A stretch of 64,000 bases of DNA from Phlebiopsis flavidoalba (Eukaryota; Basidiomycota; Agaricomycetes; Polyporales; Phanerochaetaceae). The first letter of the stretch is position 1, and each line of letters begins with the position of its first letter. The notes beneath the pieces are model-generated. The model ran no database searches and was not told the DNA's origin. It saw only the letters and a program-made list of their open reading frames with translations. The stretch covers positions 186,001 through 250,000 of the forward strand of contig JAOCPU010000001.1 in assembly GCA_035772785.1 (NCBI GenBank), read 5' to 3'. The translations under genes were made by a program, and so were the position numbers. This document shows, piece by piece, positions 24,020 through 34,979 of this stretch.

Positions 24020-26715
24020 GTACTTGCTCGCCTGCCGAATCCAGCTCGCCATACTTCCAGAAAGCCACGGCCCGTCTACGACAACCCATTAGCCTCACAC
24101 AAAGCAAATGAAGCGAGAAACACGACGCACGCAGGACAACCCAATGACGATCGCCAGCACCGCCGAGAATCGAGTCGCCCTTGCCGTACCCGAGCGCGCA
24201 TACATCGTCGGCGCAAAACAGCGGGAACTCCGAACCCGGCTGCCACGAGCGCAGGAACGTCACCGCCGCAAGCGCGATGCACACACACACCAGCAATAAT
24301 CTCAGCAGCAGTAATCAGATGAGGCAGAAGGGGCAGTGGAAGAGCGTACCGGAGGCGGTACGTGCAGCGTGAACGCGTCGATAACGTACGTCTGGATGGA
24401 CTGGAAGTTGAGGATCGTGCCCGCGCCGACGAACGCGATGACCCTGGGGCGGTCAGCTTTTGGTTGTGCGGGAGGGGGAGGGCGGCTCACCGAGTGGTCT
24501 GGGCACGATCCAAGTGCACGTCTGCGCAGCGCCGTCCAGCCGGTGAGGAACAGCCCGATCGGGAGGCATATCGTCCCGGTGGGTGTGGATAGCAATCGAC
24601 GACTGCACAAGCAGGGCCAGTCAGCACTGCGCGTCGAGAGTGGTGGAGAGAATGGGGCGCACGGAGACGGTACTTCGGGCTTGCCCTGCCGACCGTTCTT
24701 CTTGGGTGAAGTAGACGTAGATGCGGTCCATGAGCCGCCGCGCGGGTTGAGCTGCGAGCGCCGTGATTTGAGGCCGAGCGCCGATCGCAAAGTAGTTTGA
24801 TTGCCCCGCGATGCGGCGACCGCGTTCGGGGCGGTAGCAAATGAGCGCGTTCCTCGTCTTCAATATCGCCTGGGGCATCGTCGTCAGGAACACTGTGCAA
24901 ACGCTAAAGTCAGACACCCGTGATACGGTGACGGGGCCCAGGATTTGTGGCACGCACGATAGGAGCACAGGCCGTAGACAAAGGCCATGTCTATGGCGCC
25001 GAGCAGCTGCACGATCGGCTCGCTCGTAGAAGCAGAGCTTGAACGGGCGCACGACAGCGCCTTGGAGGGGACGATCTGCTGTGCCAGCGGCGGTCTCTGC
25101 GTTGTCGAAGTCGCGAGTGCAGCTCACCTCGCGCGGGCCGCCCTTCTCGGAGCTCTGCGCTTCATCTCCTTCGCGGGATCCGGGCGGCTTTTTTGCGTTC
25201 AATGATGATGGCGGCGCGAAGGCTGGTAACAATGTGATCGAAATCAATGAGATTATCATATGAATGAGAGTGTCACAGTGCTTTGGGCGTACTTTCTTGG
25301 AGGTACATCTGAGGCCGAGACATTGAATGGAGGCCGTCGACGATGGTCTGTGGACCAGAACTCGTGTCGGAACGTGAGATTGGCGTGCAGGCGAGTACAA
25401 AGCGCACCGCATACACCACCCAACGCCACGTCGACCTCCTCCGCAATCCACGCACTAGAATAGCCGCCACGGGACCCCACGCACGTGTGGGGCCCAGCAG
25501 CAAGTGCCGGCGCAAGCGAATACAGCGAGCGCAAAAAACCACCCCCCGCCTTATTACCACGCTCCTCCTCGGGGGGGCCTGCACAACCACAATCTCAGGG
25601 CCAGCACCTCAGGCCCCAGCACGCAAATAGATCCAAAGGCACCAAGGGGGCCGCCGCCAACGGCGGTGGGCTGCTCCCATCTGAACAGTGGGGGACACAG
25701 CGGGGGTGCCGTGCCCAGTCAGGCTGACGGCAGCGGGACGCGCGCAAACGAGAAATACACGCACTGAGAGCGGGCGCGCTTCGGCCGCCCGTCCGCCCAG
25801 GCCGGCGAGGAAGCGGTAAACGCGATCAGCTGTCGCCTTGTTGTCTGTGCGAAGGTGAGGCCGCAGCCGAGGTTCTCACACTGCTGCACGGCGCGAGTTA
25901 GTGCGTTTGCTGAGTCCATCTCCGCAGGGTGATTGGTGGACGCACCTGAGGTACCACATGTTTAGGCTTGCTTGTAGGTGACGCGCGAGCGGCGTAGATC
26001 TCGCTGAGGTGCCCGAGGAAGAGGTTGGGCCAAAGGCTAGAGGAGCGTCAGAGGGAGTGGGGGAGGTAGTGGATAGGGATGGCGGGGCGTACCGTAGGCG
26101 AGGACGAAGTGACGGAGGTCGTGAGCGCGATGGGACGGCCGAACGACGGTGTGAGCTCGTGAATGCCGAATTGCGCGGCGAGCTCTGGTGCTGGCGGGCC
26201 GCGATCATCGAGGAGGAGACGGGGCTGATGAATGTGGGAAGGCGGACACGGATCGCGGTCGCGGCCCATTTGCGCCTTGACAAGCTCCAGCTGCAGACAC
26301 CAGCTTAGTTTGTGCATCACTGTAAAAAGCACTAGCGGACGCAACTTTTTCGGGTTCTCTGGGTCGTTGGTCCCATCCCAGTCGACTATCAGCACCTCGT
26401 TCTCGCCCTCGTGACTACACTCTGCCGTACCTTGGTCTAATCTCAACTCACTCATTCCTCGCCAGGGGAAGAAAAACTGCACCGCACTGTCGCGCCGAGC
26501 CGCTCTCACCTCGGATATTTTTTGGGCTACACGCGTGCGTCAGGTGTCTCGCGCTGCCTGGGGATTTCGGTTATGCCGTGCCCCTTCTCTGACTTCTCCT
26601 CGAGGGGCACGTCCACCGGTTTCGTCGTGCAGCGTGGGGGTGCCCCGACACGGCTCCGGCTCGTTTCCCGCCGTGCCGCGAGGTGCATCGGCTGCGTGCT
26701 TGATGAAGCCGTCAT
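24020..26715 (-). CDS. MFS transporter, DHA1 (multidrug/polyamine-type H+ antiporter) family
   Basis: Plasma-membrane exporter of the major facilitator superfamily. ATG at 26715 (MTASSSTQPM) is followed, with frame slips, by an acidic cytosolic N-terminus (PLEEKSEKGHG) and the fungal DHA1 signature VDWDGTNDPENPKK (about 26340-26385). Then KWAAT and FISPVSSSMIA (about 26260-26220), AFGP.L..LSEIYGRS-like pieces (26040-25990), ENLGCGLTFAQT (25870), YSLAP.LGP and ST.WRWV (25500-25410), and PVSSL-type loops. The C-terminus has TILNFQSIQTYVIDAFTLH (24440-24385), LAAVTFLRS, LGYGKGDSIL (24185) and FWKYGE (24050). This is a near-complete set of DHA1 landmarks. About eight frame changes are seen, several at introns and several at C or G runs, so it may be intact in the organism. 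It lies between aldo-keto reductase paralogues, which suggests a detoxification or metabolite-export block, but its substrate is unknown. Confidence 0.75.
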
Positions 26716-26806
26716 CGTATTCTTCCAGTATTCGTGAAAGTCGTAAAGTTTTGAGAGGGAAAGCCTCGAACGGGCGGGTGGGGGCTGCCATATGGGCTGC
26801 AAGCTG

Positions 26807-26813
26807 TATATAT
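26807..26813 (-). promoter_or_regulatory. TATA box of MFS gene
   Basis: TATATAT read on either strand, 92 bases upstream of the proposed ATG at 26715. Supports that start. Confidence 0.5.
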
Positions 26814-26819
26814 GCGCCG

Positions 26820-28190
26820 GGCGAGATGGCTGCAAGGGTTGGAGTCGGCCGCGGGCGCCTAACGCGGGTGTCATCCGCTCTATGTCAACGGCCCTTGTCT
26901 CAATTATCAATCCCTTCTCCGGAGGTTTTCAAGGCAAACCGACTGCGGCAAGTTGGATGAGCCTATCGTGTCCTACGCCTCGCAATGGTAGAAATACTGA
27001 CTGTTTCTGCAGTCGAGCTTCAGGTTCTTCTGCAGTTCGAGAGGTTCGAGGAACGGACGCGATGGCTGCCGGCCGGTGAGAGGGCTTCGGCATGGAATTG
27101 AGACGGCAAATTGTTTATCGCTGCCGGGTGGCCGCGCTGTCTGGCCCACGAGTAACCATGTCATGATTTTTTTCGAGTGTCCATCACCGAGCGCGCGCGG
27201 AGCACAAGTCGACGCTGTGAAGATTTACTAATCACTGTCGGGCATAATACCCATTACTCTTGGTCAGTAAATATAGAGCGGGCGGCGTACGTCGAGCACA
27301 CGCCGCACTGCAGAGCGCCCGCCGAGGTGCCGATGCGGATGGCGAAACGTAAAACGACCGGCCGACGCCTCCGTATTGCATTTGCAGCGAGTGACTCGAG
27401 GGAAGAGATTGCCACTGGCCGTGTGCTGCGCAGGCTGGAGCATGCTCGGTGTGAGATCGTCATGGAGGACGAAAGAGATCTCTGAAGCCGACGGCATTGT
27501 GGCTGTGATGCTCCTTTCCGCGCCACGTGGCGAATCTTGACCAAGGCGATCGTGACATCTCGTTCGTATCTTGCACCTTCACGCAAGCATTTCACCCACC
27601 AGCTCATTCACCACGCGCATGGAACCTCTGAAGACATACGACGGACACGCCACACAGCTCCCGGAGCACCGTTTCCGACAGTATTCCAGCCACACCACCT
27701 GACGCCACGCGTCAGCCACCTACACAAAGTCTATTTCCAGACGATATTTCGCAGGACTGAAGCTCCCCGAAGTTACTCGACAATCCGAAAGGGTTACGAC
27801 GTCAGCGGTCTGGACCAAGGACACCGCCCCTAGGCTGACTGTTGCCTGTTGCAGCACCTACATGCGCCCACAACGCGATCTGCCAAGAACACCAGTAAAC
27901 TTCAGTCCCCACAGGGGTCAGACCACCCGACTGGAACAGCGGATGGAAATCGTGCTAACGGGCCCCGATTACTAGCACCGTGCGAATCTACGATGGACGG
28001 AGCCAGGACAAGGGGAGGACAGACGACCCGGGCCGGGGCCAAGGCCGTATGTCAGCCCGTGTGGAAAGCGAACGTCATACACAGCGGCCCTCGCGAGCTC
28101 CCATGATGTCGTCCACCCGCCACGCAATCGATCGTGGCGCGCATGGCCTTGGTCACGACATGGGCACGCTAGTCCTCGGTCGCCGAGCTG
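26820..28190. other. Intergenic between divergent MFS and aldo-keto reductase genes
   Basis: Shared upstream region of two divergent genes. No recognisable gene. Short frames on both strands have no motif. Confidence 0.4.
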
Positions 28191-28195
28191 GCAGG

Positions 28196-28202
28196 ATATA
28201 TC
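28196..28202 (+). promoter_or_regulatory. TATA box of aldo-keto reductase 2
   Basis: ATATATC about 60 bases upstream of ATG 28261, followed by a CACACGACGACGAC-rich leader. Confidence 0.55.
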
Positions 28203-28260
28203 AGGACTGGGCGAGGCTCACACGACGACGACAACCCCCACAATCCACACGACGACGACC

Positions 28261-29284
28261 ATGTCCGCGCTGCAGATCCCGCTCAACGACGGCACGCGCA
28301 TCCCGTGGCTCGCCTTCGGCTCCGGCACCGCGCTGTACAACCAAGATGCGTCCGCCGCGGTCACCCAGGCGATCTGCGCGGGCTTCCGACACATCGACGC
28401 CGCGCAGATGTACAACAACGAGGAGCACGTCGGGGCCGGCATCGCCGCCGCCGCCGGCGTCCCCCCGCAGCGAGCTCTACATCACGACCAAATTGCACAC
28501 GATCCCCGCGGGCCAGAGCGTGCGCGACACGCTGCTGCTGTCGCTCAAGAAGCTGCGCGTGGACTACGTCGACCTGTTTTTGATCCACATGCCGAATGCG
28601 CATCCGGATCTGGGCGCGACGTGGAAGGAGATGGAGGGCGTCCAGCGCGAGGGCCTCACGAAGAGCATCGGTGTCTCCAATTTCCAGCCGAAGCACCTCG
28701 CGCAGATATTCGAGGTCGCGAGCATCCCACCCGCCGCGAACCAGGTGCGCTTCCCTCCGCATCACACCCGTATGCGTGTACTAACGCGACACAGATCGAG
28801 TACCACCCGTACGTGTTCAAGGCGAGCACGGAGCTCGTCGGCGTGCACGCGGCGCACAAGGTCGCCACGACGTCCTACGGCGGCCTCACGCCGCTCATCC
28901 GCGCCAAGGGCGGGCCTGTCGATGCGGTGCTCGAGAGGATCGCTGCGCGTGTCGGCGGCGCGACGGGCAAGAGCGTCACCCCCGGCCAGGTGCTGCAGCT
29001 CTGGCTCCGCAAGAAGGGCGTGCCGTGTATCACGTAGGTGTTGTTTGTGCGTTGTAGGACGGGGCTGACGAGTGTTGATAGGACGACGAGCAAGGTTGAG
29101 AGGTTGGAAGAGTATCTTGCTGTTGAGCAACTACCGGATTTGGAGGAGACGGAGGTGGAGGAGATCGATAGAGTCGGATCCACGGTGCACCATAGGGCAT
29201 TTGTAAGTGCTACAGCTCGGTTGCTTGTTCTGCTTCTGAAGTCGAACCGTCTCGTAGGCCAAGTGGATAGACGAGGAAGCGTGA
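28261..29284 (+). CDS. Aldo-keto reductase 2 (nearly intact)
   Basis: NAD(P)H-dependent carbonyl reductase with a TIM-barrel fold. From ATG 28261 the protein begins MSALQIPLNDGTRIPWLAFG. The catalytic tetrad is visible: Asp46 in GFRHIDAA, Tyr51 in QMYNNEEHVG, Lys in ELYITTKLHTIPAGQ (28475-28515) and His in YVDLFLIHMPNAHPD (28566). SIGVSNFQPKHL (28660) and, after a 50-bp intron (28745-28794, with CTAAC branch site), IEYHPYVFKAS follow. TPGQVLQLWLRKKGVPCIT leads to intron 29034-29081, then TTSKVERLEEYLAVEQLPDL; after intron 29203-29257 it ends AKWIDEEA-stop at 29284. Only one defect is clear: a run of six C at 28461-28466, where five would keep frame with the conserved ELYITTK. Length (about 300 residues) is normal. 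This is the best evidence that frame breaks here can be single homopolymer errors. Substrate unknown. Confidence 0.9.
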
Positions 29285-29490
29285 ATACGACGAACTTAAT
29301 ACCTACAGAACTACAGAATGTACTTGTACACGGGAAATCCATCTGGACATCTTTGATTTCAATACGGTCGCGTGCAATGTAGTCGATCGGACGGCGTCAG
29401 CCGTGGTCATCAATCGAGTGCGTCGGCTACTTGAAGATTAAGAGTCGTAGGGGTCAAGGCATTAATAGCCCTCAGCGAACATTGTCAGCA

Positions 29491-31080
29491 GGGCGCGCGT
29501 TGGTATCGCCTCCATAGAGGTTACTCGTCCCGGGGACCACGTAGAGGTCCGCTCCCATCCCCCAGGTGATCCTGTCCTACCTGTTTGTGTCATCGATGCT
29601 CAAGATGAAAGACGTACCTTAGACGAGTGTTTCATCGGCAGGCTTGCGACTAGTACAAATCCGTCAGCCACTCGTTATCAATGGAAAAGAACGATGCGTA
29701 CCGTTTGTATGGCCAGGAGGCGTGCGTTGTGGGCGCGCGAATAGGGGTTGGTTTCCCCTCCGTGGAGGGTACTCGTCCTGGGGACCACGAAGAGGTCCGC
29801 GCCCGTCCCCCAGGTGATCCTGTCTTACCTTTTCGTATCGTCAGAAACGGACATCAAAGACGCACCTCTGAGCCGTAAACGGATATCCAGAGGCAGGGGC
29901 CCGCGACAAGCAAAACCCTCGTCGAGAGTCTAGGTTGATGCTGGGCAGAAATCCGTCAGCCGACGATCGTTTAAAGGTAAGAACGGTGCGTACCGATTGT
30001 ACGACCCAGGAGATAACCGGTGGGCGCGCGTTAGTTTCCCCTCCGCGGAGGGTACTCGTCTCGGGGACCACGTAGAGGTCCGCGCCCATCCCCCGAGATA
30101 CGTGCTCTTACCTTTACATCGAGAACTGAGTCTCGATGGCATCGACGGCGGCTCAGCGCGCGCGATTTACAGATGCAAGTTCGCTTCGGGCGCGTGTTGG
30201 TTTCCCCTCCGAAGAGGGTACTCGTCCCGGGGACCACGTAGAGGTCCGCGCCCATGGCCCCCGAGAAATCTGTATATTAGCGTAAACGACGAGTCGGAGA
30301 TACAGGAGACTCACACCCCACCCACCCACGCCCACTTTATCAGGCCTCAACGCCTCCCTCGGAGCCCGAGCCAGTGCCGACCCCATAGTTAGCCCCATTT
30401 CACGACGGTGTCAGCCTCGAGTTAGCCAAGGGTCTCCCGCCATGGCACATTCAGGAAGGATGACGGGCCGGGTGTTCGGTCTGACTGGGGCTCTGTGAGA
30501 GGTGGTTGACAGGGCCGGTAGATGTGTCTGGGAGGGGAGCGAGCCGTGAGGAAGAAACGCGACTGCATGTGTACACGAGAGGCGGGGAAGGGGGTGATGA
30601 GAGACACGAGAGACGAGAGCAGAGACGAGAGACGATGAAGGAGGAAGGAGGAGGAAGAGGGGAAGAGGGAAGACGAGAGGAGGGGGAGAGGAGAGGAGAG
30701 AGGATAAGGGGGGAGATGGAGGGGAGAGGGAAAGGTGCGACGACTTCAAACCGAGCCCGGGCGAGTACTTATACCTTTCGAACGCGCGGCTGACGCGTCA
30801 CGGGCGACGCGTCCTCGTCCGCCATTCAACATGCCAGCCGCCTTCGCCGTGCCCGAATCGCCCGCGCACCGATCGACTGTCGAGGTTAGAGTTCACGGCG
30901 GCAGCGCCGGCTCGTGCTTTCGAAGCGCGAACGTCTCGCTGTGAGGCCCAGTTTGGAGACGCACCTGCCAAATCGGGCCATCTTGATGTGGCCGGCACTC
31001 TTCACCGGCTTCGTTTGCAGAGGCTGTGTAGAATATTCTTGTGCCGGTGCGATCATAGTACTTCACATACTTCACAGCCG
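29491..31080 (-). repeat. Dispersed hairpin-module repeat, copy C (four modules)
   Basis: Reverse-oriented and the longest copy. Modules: C1 29491-29575, C2 29731-29815, C3 30022-30098, C4 30188-30267. C1-C2-C3 are spaced by about 240-290 bp spacers that are themselves repeated (GATCCTGTC, CAGAAATCCGTCAGCC, GCGTACCG in each). The spacer C3-C4 holds ATCGAGAACTGAGTCTCGAT, an inverted repeat. Beyond C4: ACTCACACCCCACCCACCCA, ATTCAGGAAGGATG (30450), a polypurine tract (30590-30740), an ACGCGTC..GACGCGT palindrome (30790) and a unique-looking end near 31080. It lies between aldo-keto reductases 2 and 3. It matches copy D over nearly its whole length. No protein-coding capacity is seen. Confidence 0.85.
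30590..30740 (+). repeat. Polypurine (GA-rich) tract in repeat copy C
   Basis: About 150 bases almost purely of A and G on the plus strand, with GAGGAG- and GAGAGG-type units. Also present at 44540-44700 in copy D; a C/T-rich counterpart occurs near 16400-16450 in copy B. Confidence 0.8.
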
Positions 31081-31669
31081 AGGGGCCAGCCAGCCCGCGG
31101 CCTCCCGCGGCGCCGCCGGCGCAGCGTCTTCCTCAAGGGCACGTTGCACGGTGGCCAGCATGGTGTACACGAATACTCGCATCGAGCGTTTGTGGGCGCA
31201 CGGGGTGCGGCGGTGTTACTCGACTAGTGTGGTGGGGCGTACTCATCACTTGCATGAAGGTTCCGACGTGGCATATGTACACCGGGCGCGCCAGCTACCA
31301 GGCGCACCTCTTCTGCTTCCTACGACGATGTCAACGAGTTGGACTTCTTACCAGACAAAAGTCTTCTCAGCACCTGACCTTGGCGTGTGGACACGCGCGT
31401 GAGCTTGACGCGCGTGCGAAGGTCAGGAAAGGGTCAAGACTGTCGATGCGTTTGTCCGAGTCAATGTTTTCCTGTGGCGGCGTAGCGCGCCTCGGTCCCC
31501 GCCCTTTTTTATGCCGCCCGAGCTTCCGGCGCCTCTCACCTACCAAGAAGCGCCGTCGGGCTCCCGAGCTCGCCCACCGACGTCCACAGCGGGGCGGGCG
31601 GGCTCGTCCGCACAAGTCCTTACCAATGACACCACCAGCCAGTCTTACCAATGGCCCCACCGCGAGCAG

Positions 31670-31677
31670 TATAAAAG
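31670..31677 (+). promoter_or_regulatory. TATA box of aldo-keto reductase 3
   Basis: TATAAAAG 58 bases upstream of ATG 31735, a canonical fungal core promoter spacing. Confidence 0.7.
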
Positions 31678-31734
31678 ACATCCCTCCACACCCCCTACTT
31701 TCTCAACAAACCTCGAACTTGAAGCGCACACACG

Positions 31735-32762
31735 ATGCGCACGTCCAGCTACAAACGACACCACCACCGGGCCGTGGCTCGCCTTCGGCTCCGGCACCGC
31801 GCTCTGGCAGCAGCGACGCGTCCTCCCAAGTGCGCGCCGCGCTCGCCGCGGGCTTCACGCACATCGACACCCGCGCAGATGTACGCGAACGAAGCGAGCG
31901 TCGGCGCGCGGGCTCGCCGCCTCCTCCGTCTACGTCACGGACAAAACTCGACCGTCCTCGCACCAGGCACGAGCGTGCGTGCGCGCGTCCCTGCGCGCGT
32001 CGCTCGGGAAACTGGGGCTGGGGAGAGCGTGTAGGGCTGTTTTTGGTGCACATTGCCCGTGGACCACGAGGAACCTGGCGGGCGTGTGGCGCGAGATGGA
32101 GGGCGTGCGGCGCGACGCGGGGCTCGCGCGGAGCATCGGCGTGTCCAATTTCCCAGGTGCACCACCTCGAGAAGCTCAAGGGCGCGGAGGTCGTGCCCGC
32201 TGTCAACCAGGTATGTTCCCCTCCCCCCTCGAAGGGGCGTCCGACGGCTGATGAGGGTTAGATCGAGTATAGTCCCTACCTCGTCAAAGCGACGCAGCCG
32301 CTGCTCGAGTACTGCAAGGCGCACGGCATCGCGATTGCGGCGTACGGCGCGCTCGCGCCGCTCACTCGCTTCTCTGGCGGGCCTGTTGATCCTGTGCTGG
32401 AGCGCGTCGCGGGGCGCGCTTGAGCGGGGCGGTGGGAATGAGGTCGGTGTGGGGGCGCAGGGTGTTGCAGTTGTGGGTGCGCAAGAAGGGGATGATCTGT
32501 GTTACGTGGGTCTTTCTTGTTCTTGATGGGGTGTAGATCCTGATGGGTGTGCAGCTCGAGCGCGAGACGAGGAGAGGTTGAGGGGGTATGTTGAGTGTGA
32601 GACGTTGCCGGATATTACGGATGACGAGGAGAGGGGAGATCGACGAGGCGGGGAAGCCAGGAGCATCATCGAGTTTGGGTGAGTCGTCTTCTTGTCTGGC
32701 AAGTGTGTGTGTGCTGATGCGCTCGTTGTGTGCAGGCGACCTGGATCGACGAGGGCCTCTAA
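31735..32762 (+). CDS. Aldo-keto reductase 3 (frame-damaged)
   Basis: Third paralogue of the local family. After ATG 31735 a short divergent N-terminus is followed by WLAFGSGTALW (31772), then AALAAGFTHIDTR (31830-31870, catalytic Asp), AQMYANEASVGA in the next frame (31875, Tyr), VYVTDK (31930, Lys position) and LFLVHIARGP (32038, His). Then VWREMEGVRRDAGLARSIGV (32080) and SNF; after an intron IEYSPYLVKATQPLLEYC (32262), YGALAPLTRFSGGPVDPVLE (32340), LQLWVRKKGMICVT (32468), YVECETLPDITDDEE (32590) and, after intron 32679-32735, ATWIDEGL-stop at 32762. All tetrad positions can be found, but at least five frame changes are needed. The promoter and both 3' introns look intact, so this may be an active gene with sequence errors or a recent pseudogene. 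Confidence 0.7.
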
Positions 32763-32769
32763 ACGAACC

Positions 32770-34550
32770 ATCCTCCTGCGACTGGTATATGGAATGTAGA
32801 TTGTACTTGCACTTATTATACTGCGGCGAACGCTTGGATTACGCTTGTGTTACTTCCATTTGGCCTGACAGACCTAGAGGCACGGGCCAAATCTGCTAGC
32901 TAGTGTCAGCCGTGAGCTACTAGATATCGTGGTGGTTCTCATGTCATCGTCAGCCCGCGCTATCGCGTACAGGACCCAATTGCGTGCCTCGATTGTTTGG
33001 CAGCCCCCGAGTCTCAGTATGTACGTCCAGCCGCTGACGGAGTCAGCCTCTGCCCCTGACTCGGTCGAAGACGGCAGACACGGCTGCGACCGCATACACG
33101 ACGAGGATTGAGTTGGAATATGACTTCTGCTTAGCCTGAGCCGCTCGAACATCCTAGCATTTTCTGGCCGCCTCCGAGAGCGTGTCACATCTAGTCGCGT
33201 GCGTTACCCTTCCCCGCTCCCCCGTCGCACCCCCGCGCGCAATCTGACGACTAGGACGTGCAGGACGCACCTCATGGCAGCCATCGTCGGGATACTCGAT
33301 ATTGTGGTGACCAATTTCGCGTCGCCAGCACGCAGAGACTACGGAGGGTACGACACTCGTGCACGCGCCTTGAATGCAAAACTTGCAAAATTTGGTTGCG
33401 CACCACACGATCGCGTAAACGATCACTTCCGAGGCAGCCACTCGAGTTTTCGACACGTATCACCAGCCGCTTGTTCGAACCAGCCTCTGGGTTTGCCCCT
33501 CGGCCAGAGACGTCACGGGGCTGACCACGCAGCAGAAGACGAGGTTAGATCGAACTGGTCCAGCCGCTCGAGCAGTCTTGTGTTCTTTGGCCCATAGCGG
33601 CTGCGGCTTGCAGACCGAAGAAGCCAGTGCCATAGCACCTAGTTGTGTTTTCAATCTGAACGAGTAAGGCACTCGGTCGTCCCTGGAGGACGCACCCGTC
33701 ACTGTCATCATCAAGATACTCGGCGTACTCACAAATTTAGCCCGATCGAGCTCGTCCGCCAGTGCACAGAGACACAGAGGGAGGGACACTTTGTGTATGC
33801 GCTTTGAAGCCTGCGCTTCTTTCATGGCGCAGGCACCCCGATCGCGCGCCGCGGGCGTCGGTCTTCCGCCAATGGCAGCCGCTCAAGTCTCAAGACGTGC
33901 TTCCGATGGTCCAGCTTTTCAAGTCAGCTTTCGGGCCAGGGCCTGACACGGTCATGGAAGTCGATTGAGGCTGACCAGACATCTGACAAGGATCGAGTCG
34001 GATGGTGTCTGCCACAGAGTCCAGCCCAGCGCGCGCCGGTTGGGCACCTTCGCGTTTTCCGCTCATGAGACCGCCGCTTCCAGCCTGCGTCACATCTCTC
34101 TACATCCTGACGCAGCACCCGTCAACTCGTCACTGGAGAACACACCGTCATCATGACCCCCAACCGCACTCATCACCCCCTTGCCCCTCGACCTGCCCTC
34201 CCCTCCCCACCCCCGACAACCACTAAACCCGCCACAAGCCGCGATATCGCCTTTATCATAGTCCCCAGTGGGTCCCTGTGGGGCGCACCAGGCACATGTC
34301 CCCGCGCGAGGCTGCCCTGGGCCGCGCCCTGGCCTGCCCTAAACGCCAAGCCCTCGCCAGCGAGCTGCCAGCGGGTCGGACGACTTCGTCTCTTGTTTCT
34401 GTCTTGTTTCTGGCGTCGGCTGGAGTAGGCTGGGGTGGGGGCACTGGCGTCGCACGCGGCCGCACGCCGCGCGGGCGACTCGGGGTTGGGGTTGTTCTGG
34501 GCGAGTGCGGCCGGGTGCGGCGTTGTAGTGGGTTAGGTTGTTGCCTGTTG
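32770..34550. other. Unresolved region, no gene supported
   Basis: Between 33150 and 33970 there are overlapping frames on both strands with some hydrophobic pieces (plus strand IVGILDIVVTNF at 33280; a similar VTVIIKILGVLTN at 33700). They hint at a decayed or badly assembled membrane-protein gene, but I cannot assign a family or strand. Confidence 0.25.
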
Positions 34551-34551
34551 C

Positions 34552-34975
34552 GGTGTACTCTATCAGGGTGGAGGGAGGGCTGTGTAGAGTCCGGTGTGGA
34601 GGCTCTGTGAGAGGGGTGTGTGTGAGTGTGTGCGTATCTGGAGTACAGGTGCGTTCTTGTTCGCTCTGGATGGTTCAATCTTTGATTAGCTTGGGGCACT
34701 AGAGTATCCCTTGGGTCTGTTTTTGTCTCGGTGTGCACTCTATAAAAATACAATGTAACGGTCATATTGAAATGGAATCGACACGAACAACTCCTGTTGC
34801 GGCAAGCACTCTATCAATACGAAGCGGGGAAGGAGGTGCAGAGTCCAGGTGCTCAGGCTCGGTGCGAAGGTTTGTGCGCGAGCGGCACGTATCTGGAATA
34901 CATCCAGCGCGCGGTACGTCCTCTTCGGCTCTAGATAGCTAAATCTTCTGATTAGCTTGGGCCACCGGGATCTTG
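34552..34975 (+). repeat. Imperfect direct repeat, two units
   Basis: Unit 1 about 34552-34720 and unit 2 about 34805-34975. Shared order: ACTCTATCA, GTAGAGTCC or GCAGAGTCC, GGCTC(T)GTG, CGTATCTGGA(G/A)TACA, GTTC(G)CTCT..GA, TGATTAGCTTGGG and a closing TTGGG(A). Function unknown; no coding sequence. A similar ACTCTATAAAA at 34737 precedes unit 2. Confidence 0.6.
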
Positions 34976-34979
34976 GGAC

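Noticed and set aside
29491..30267. CRISPR-like array (spaced repeats)
   Set aside because: The spacers are themselves related and of unequal length (about 90-210 bp), the host is a fungus and no cas gene is present.
30506..30793. Glu/Arg/Gly-rich frame in repeat copy C
   Set aside because: It is a direct translation of the polypurine tract and is not conserved as protein in copies D or B.
32770..34000. Pheromone receptor or other seven-helix receptor
   Set aside because: Only two isolated hydrophobic stretches are seen; no run of seven helices and no diagnostic motif.
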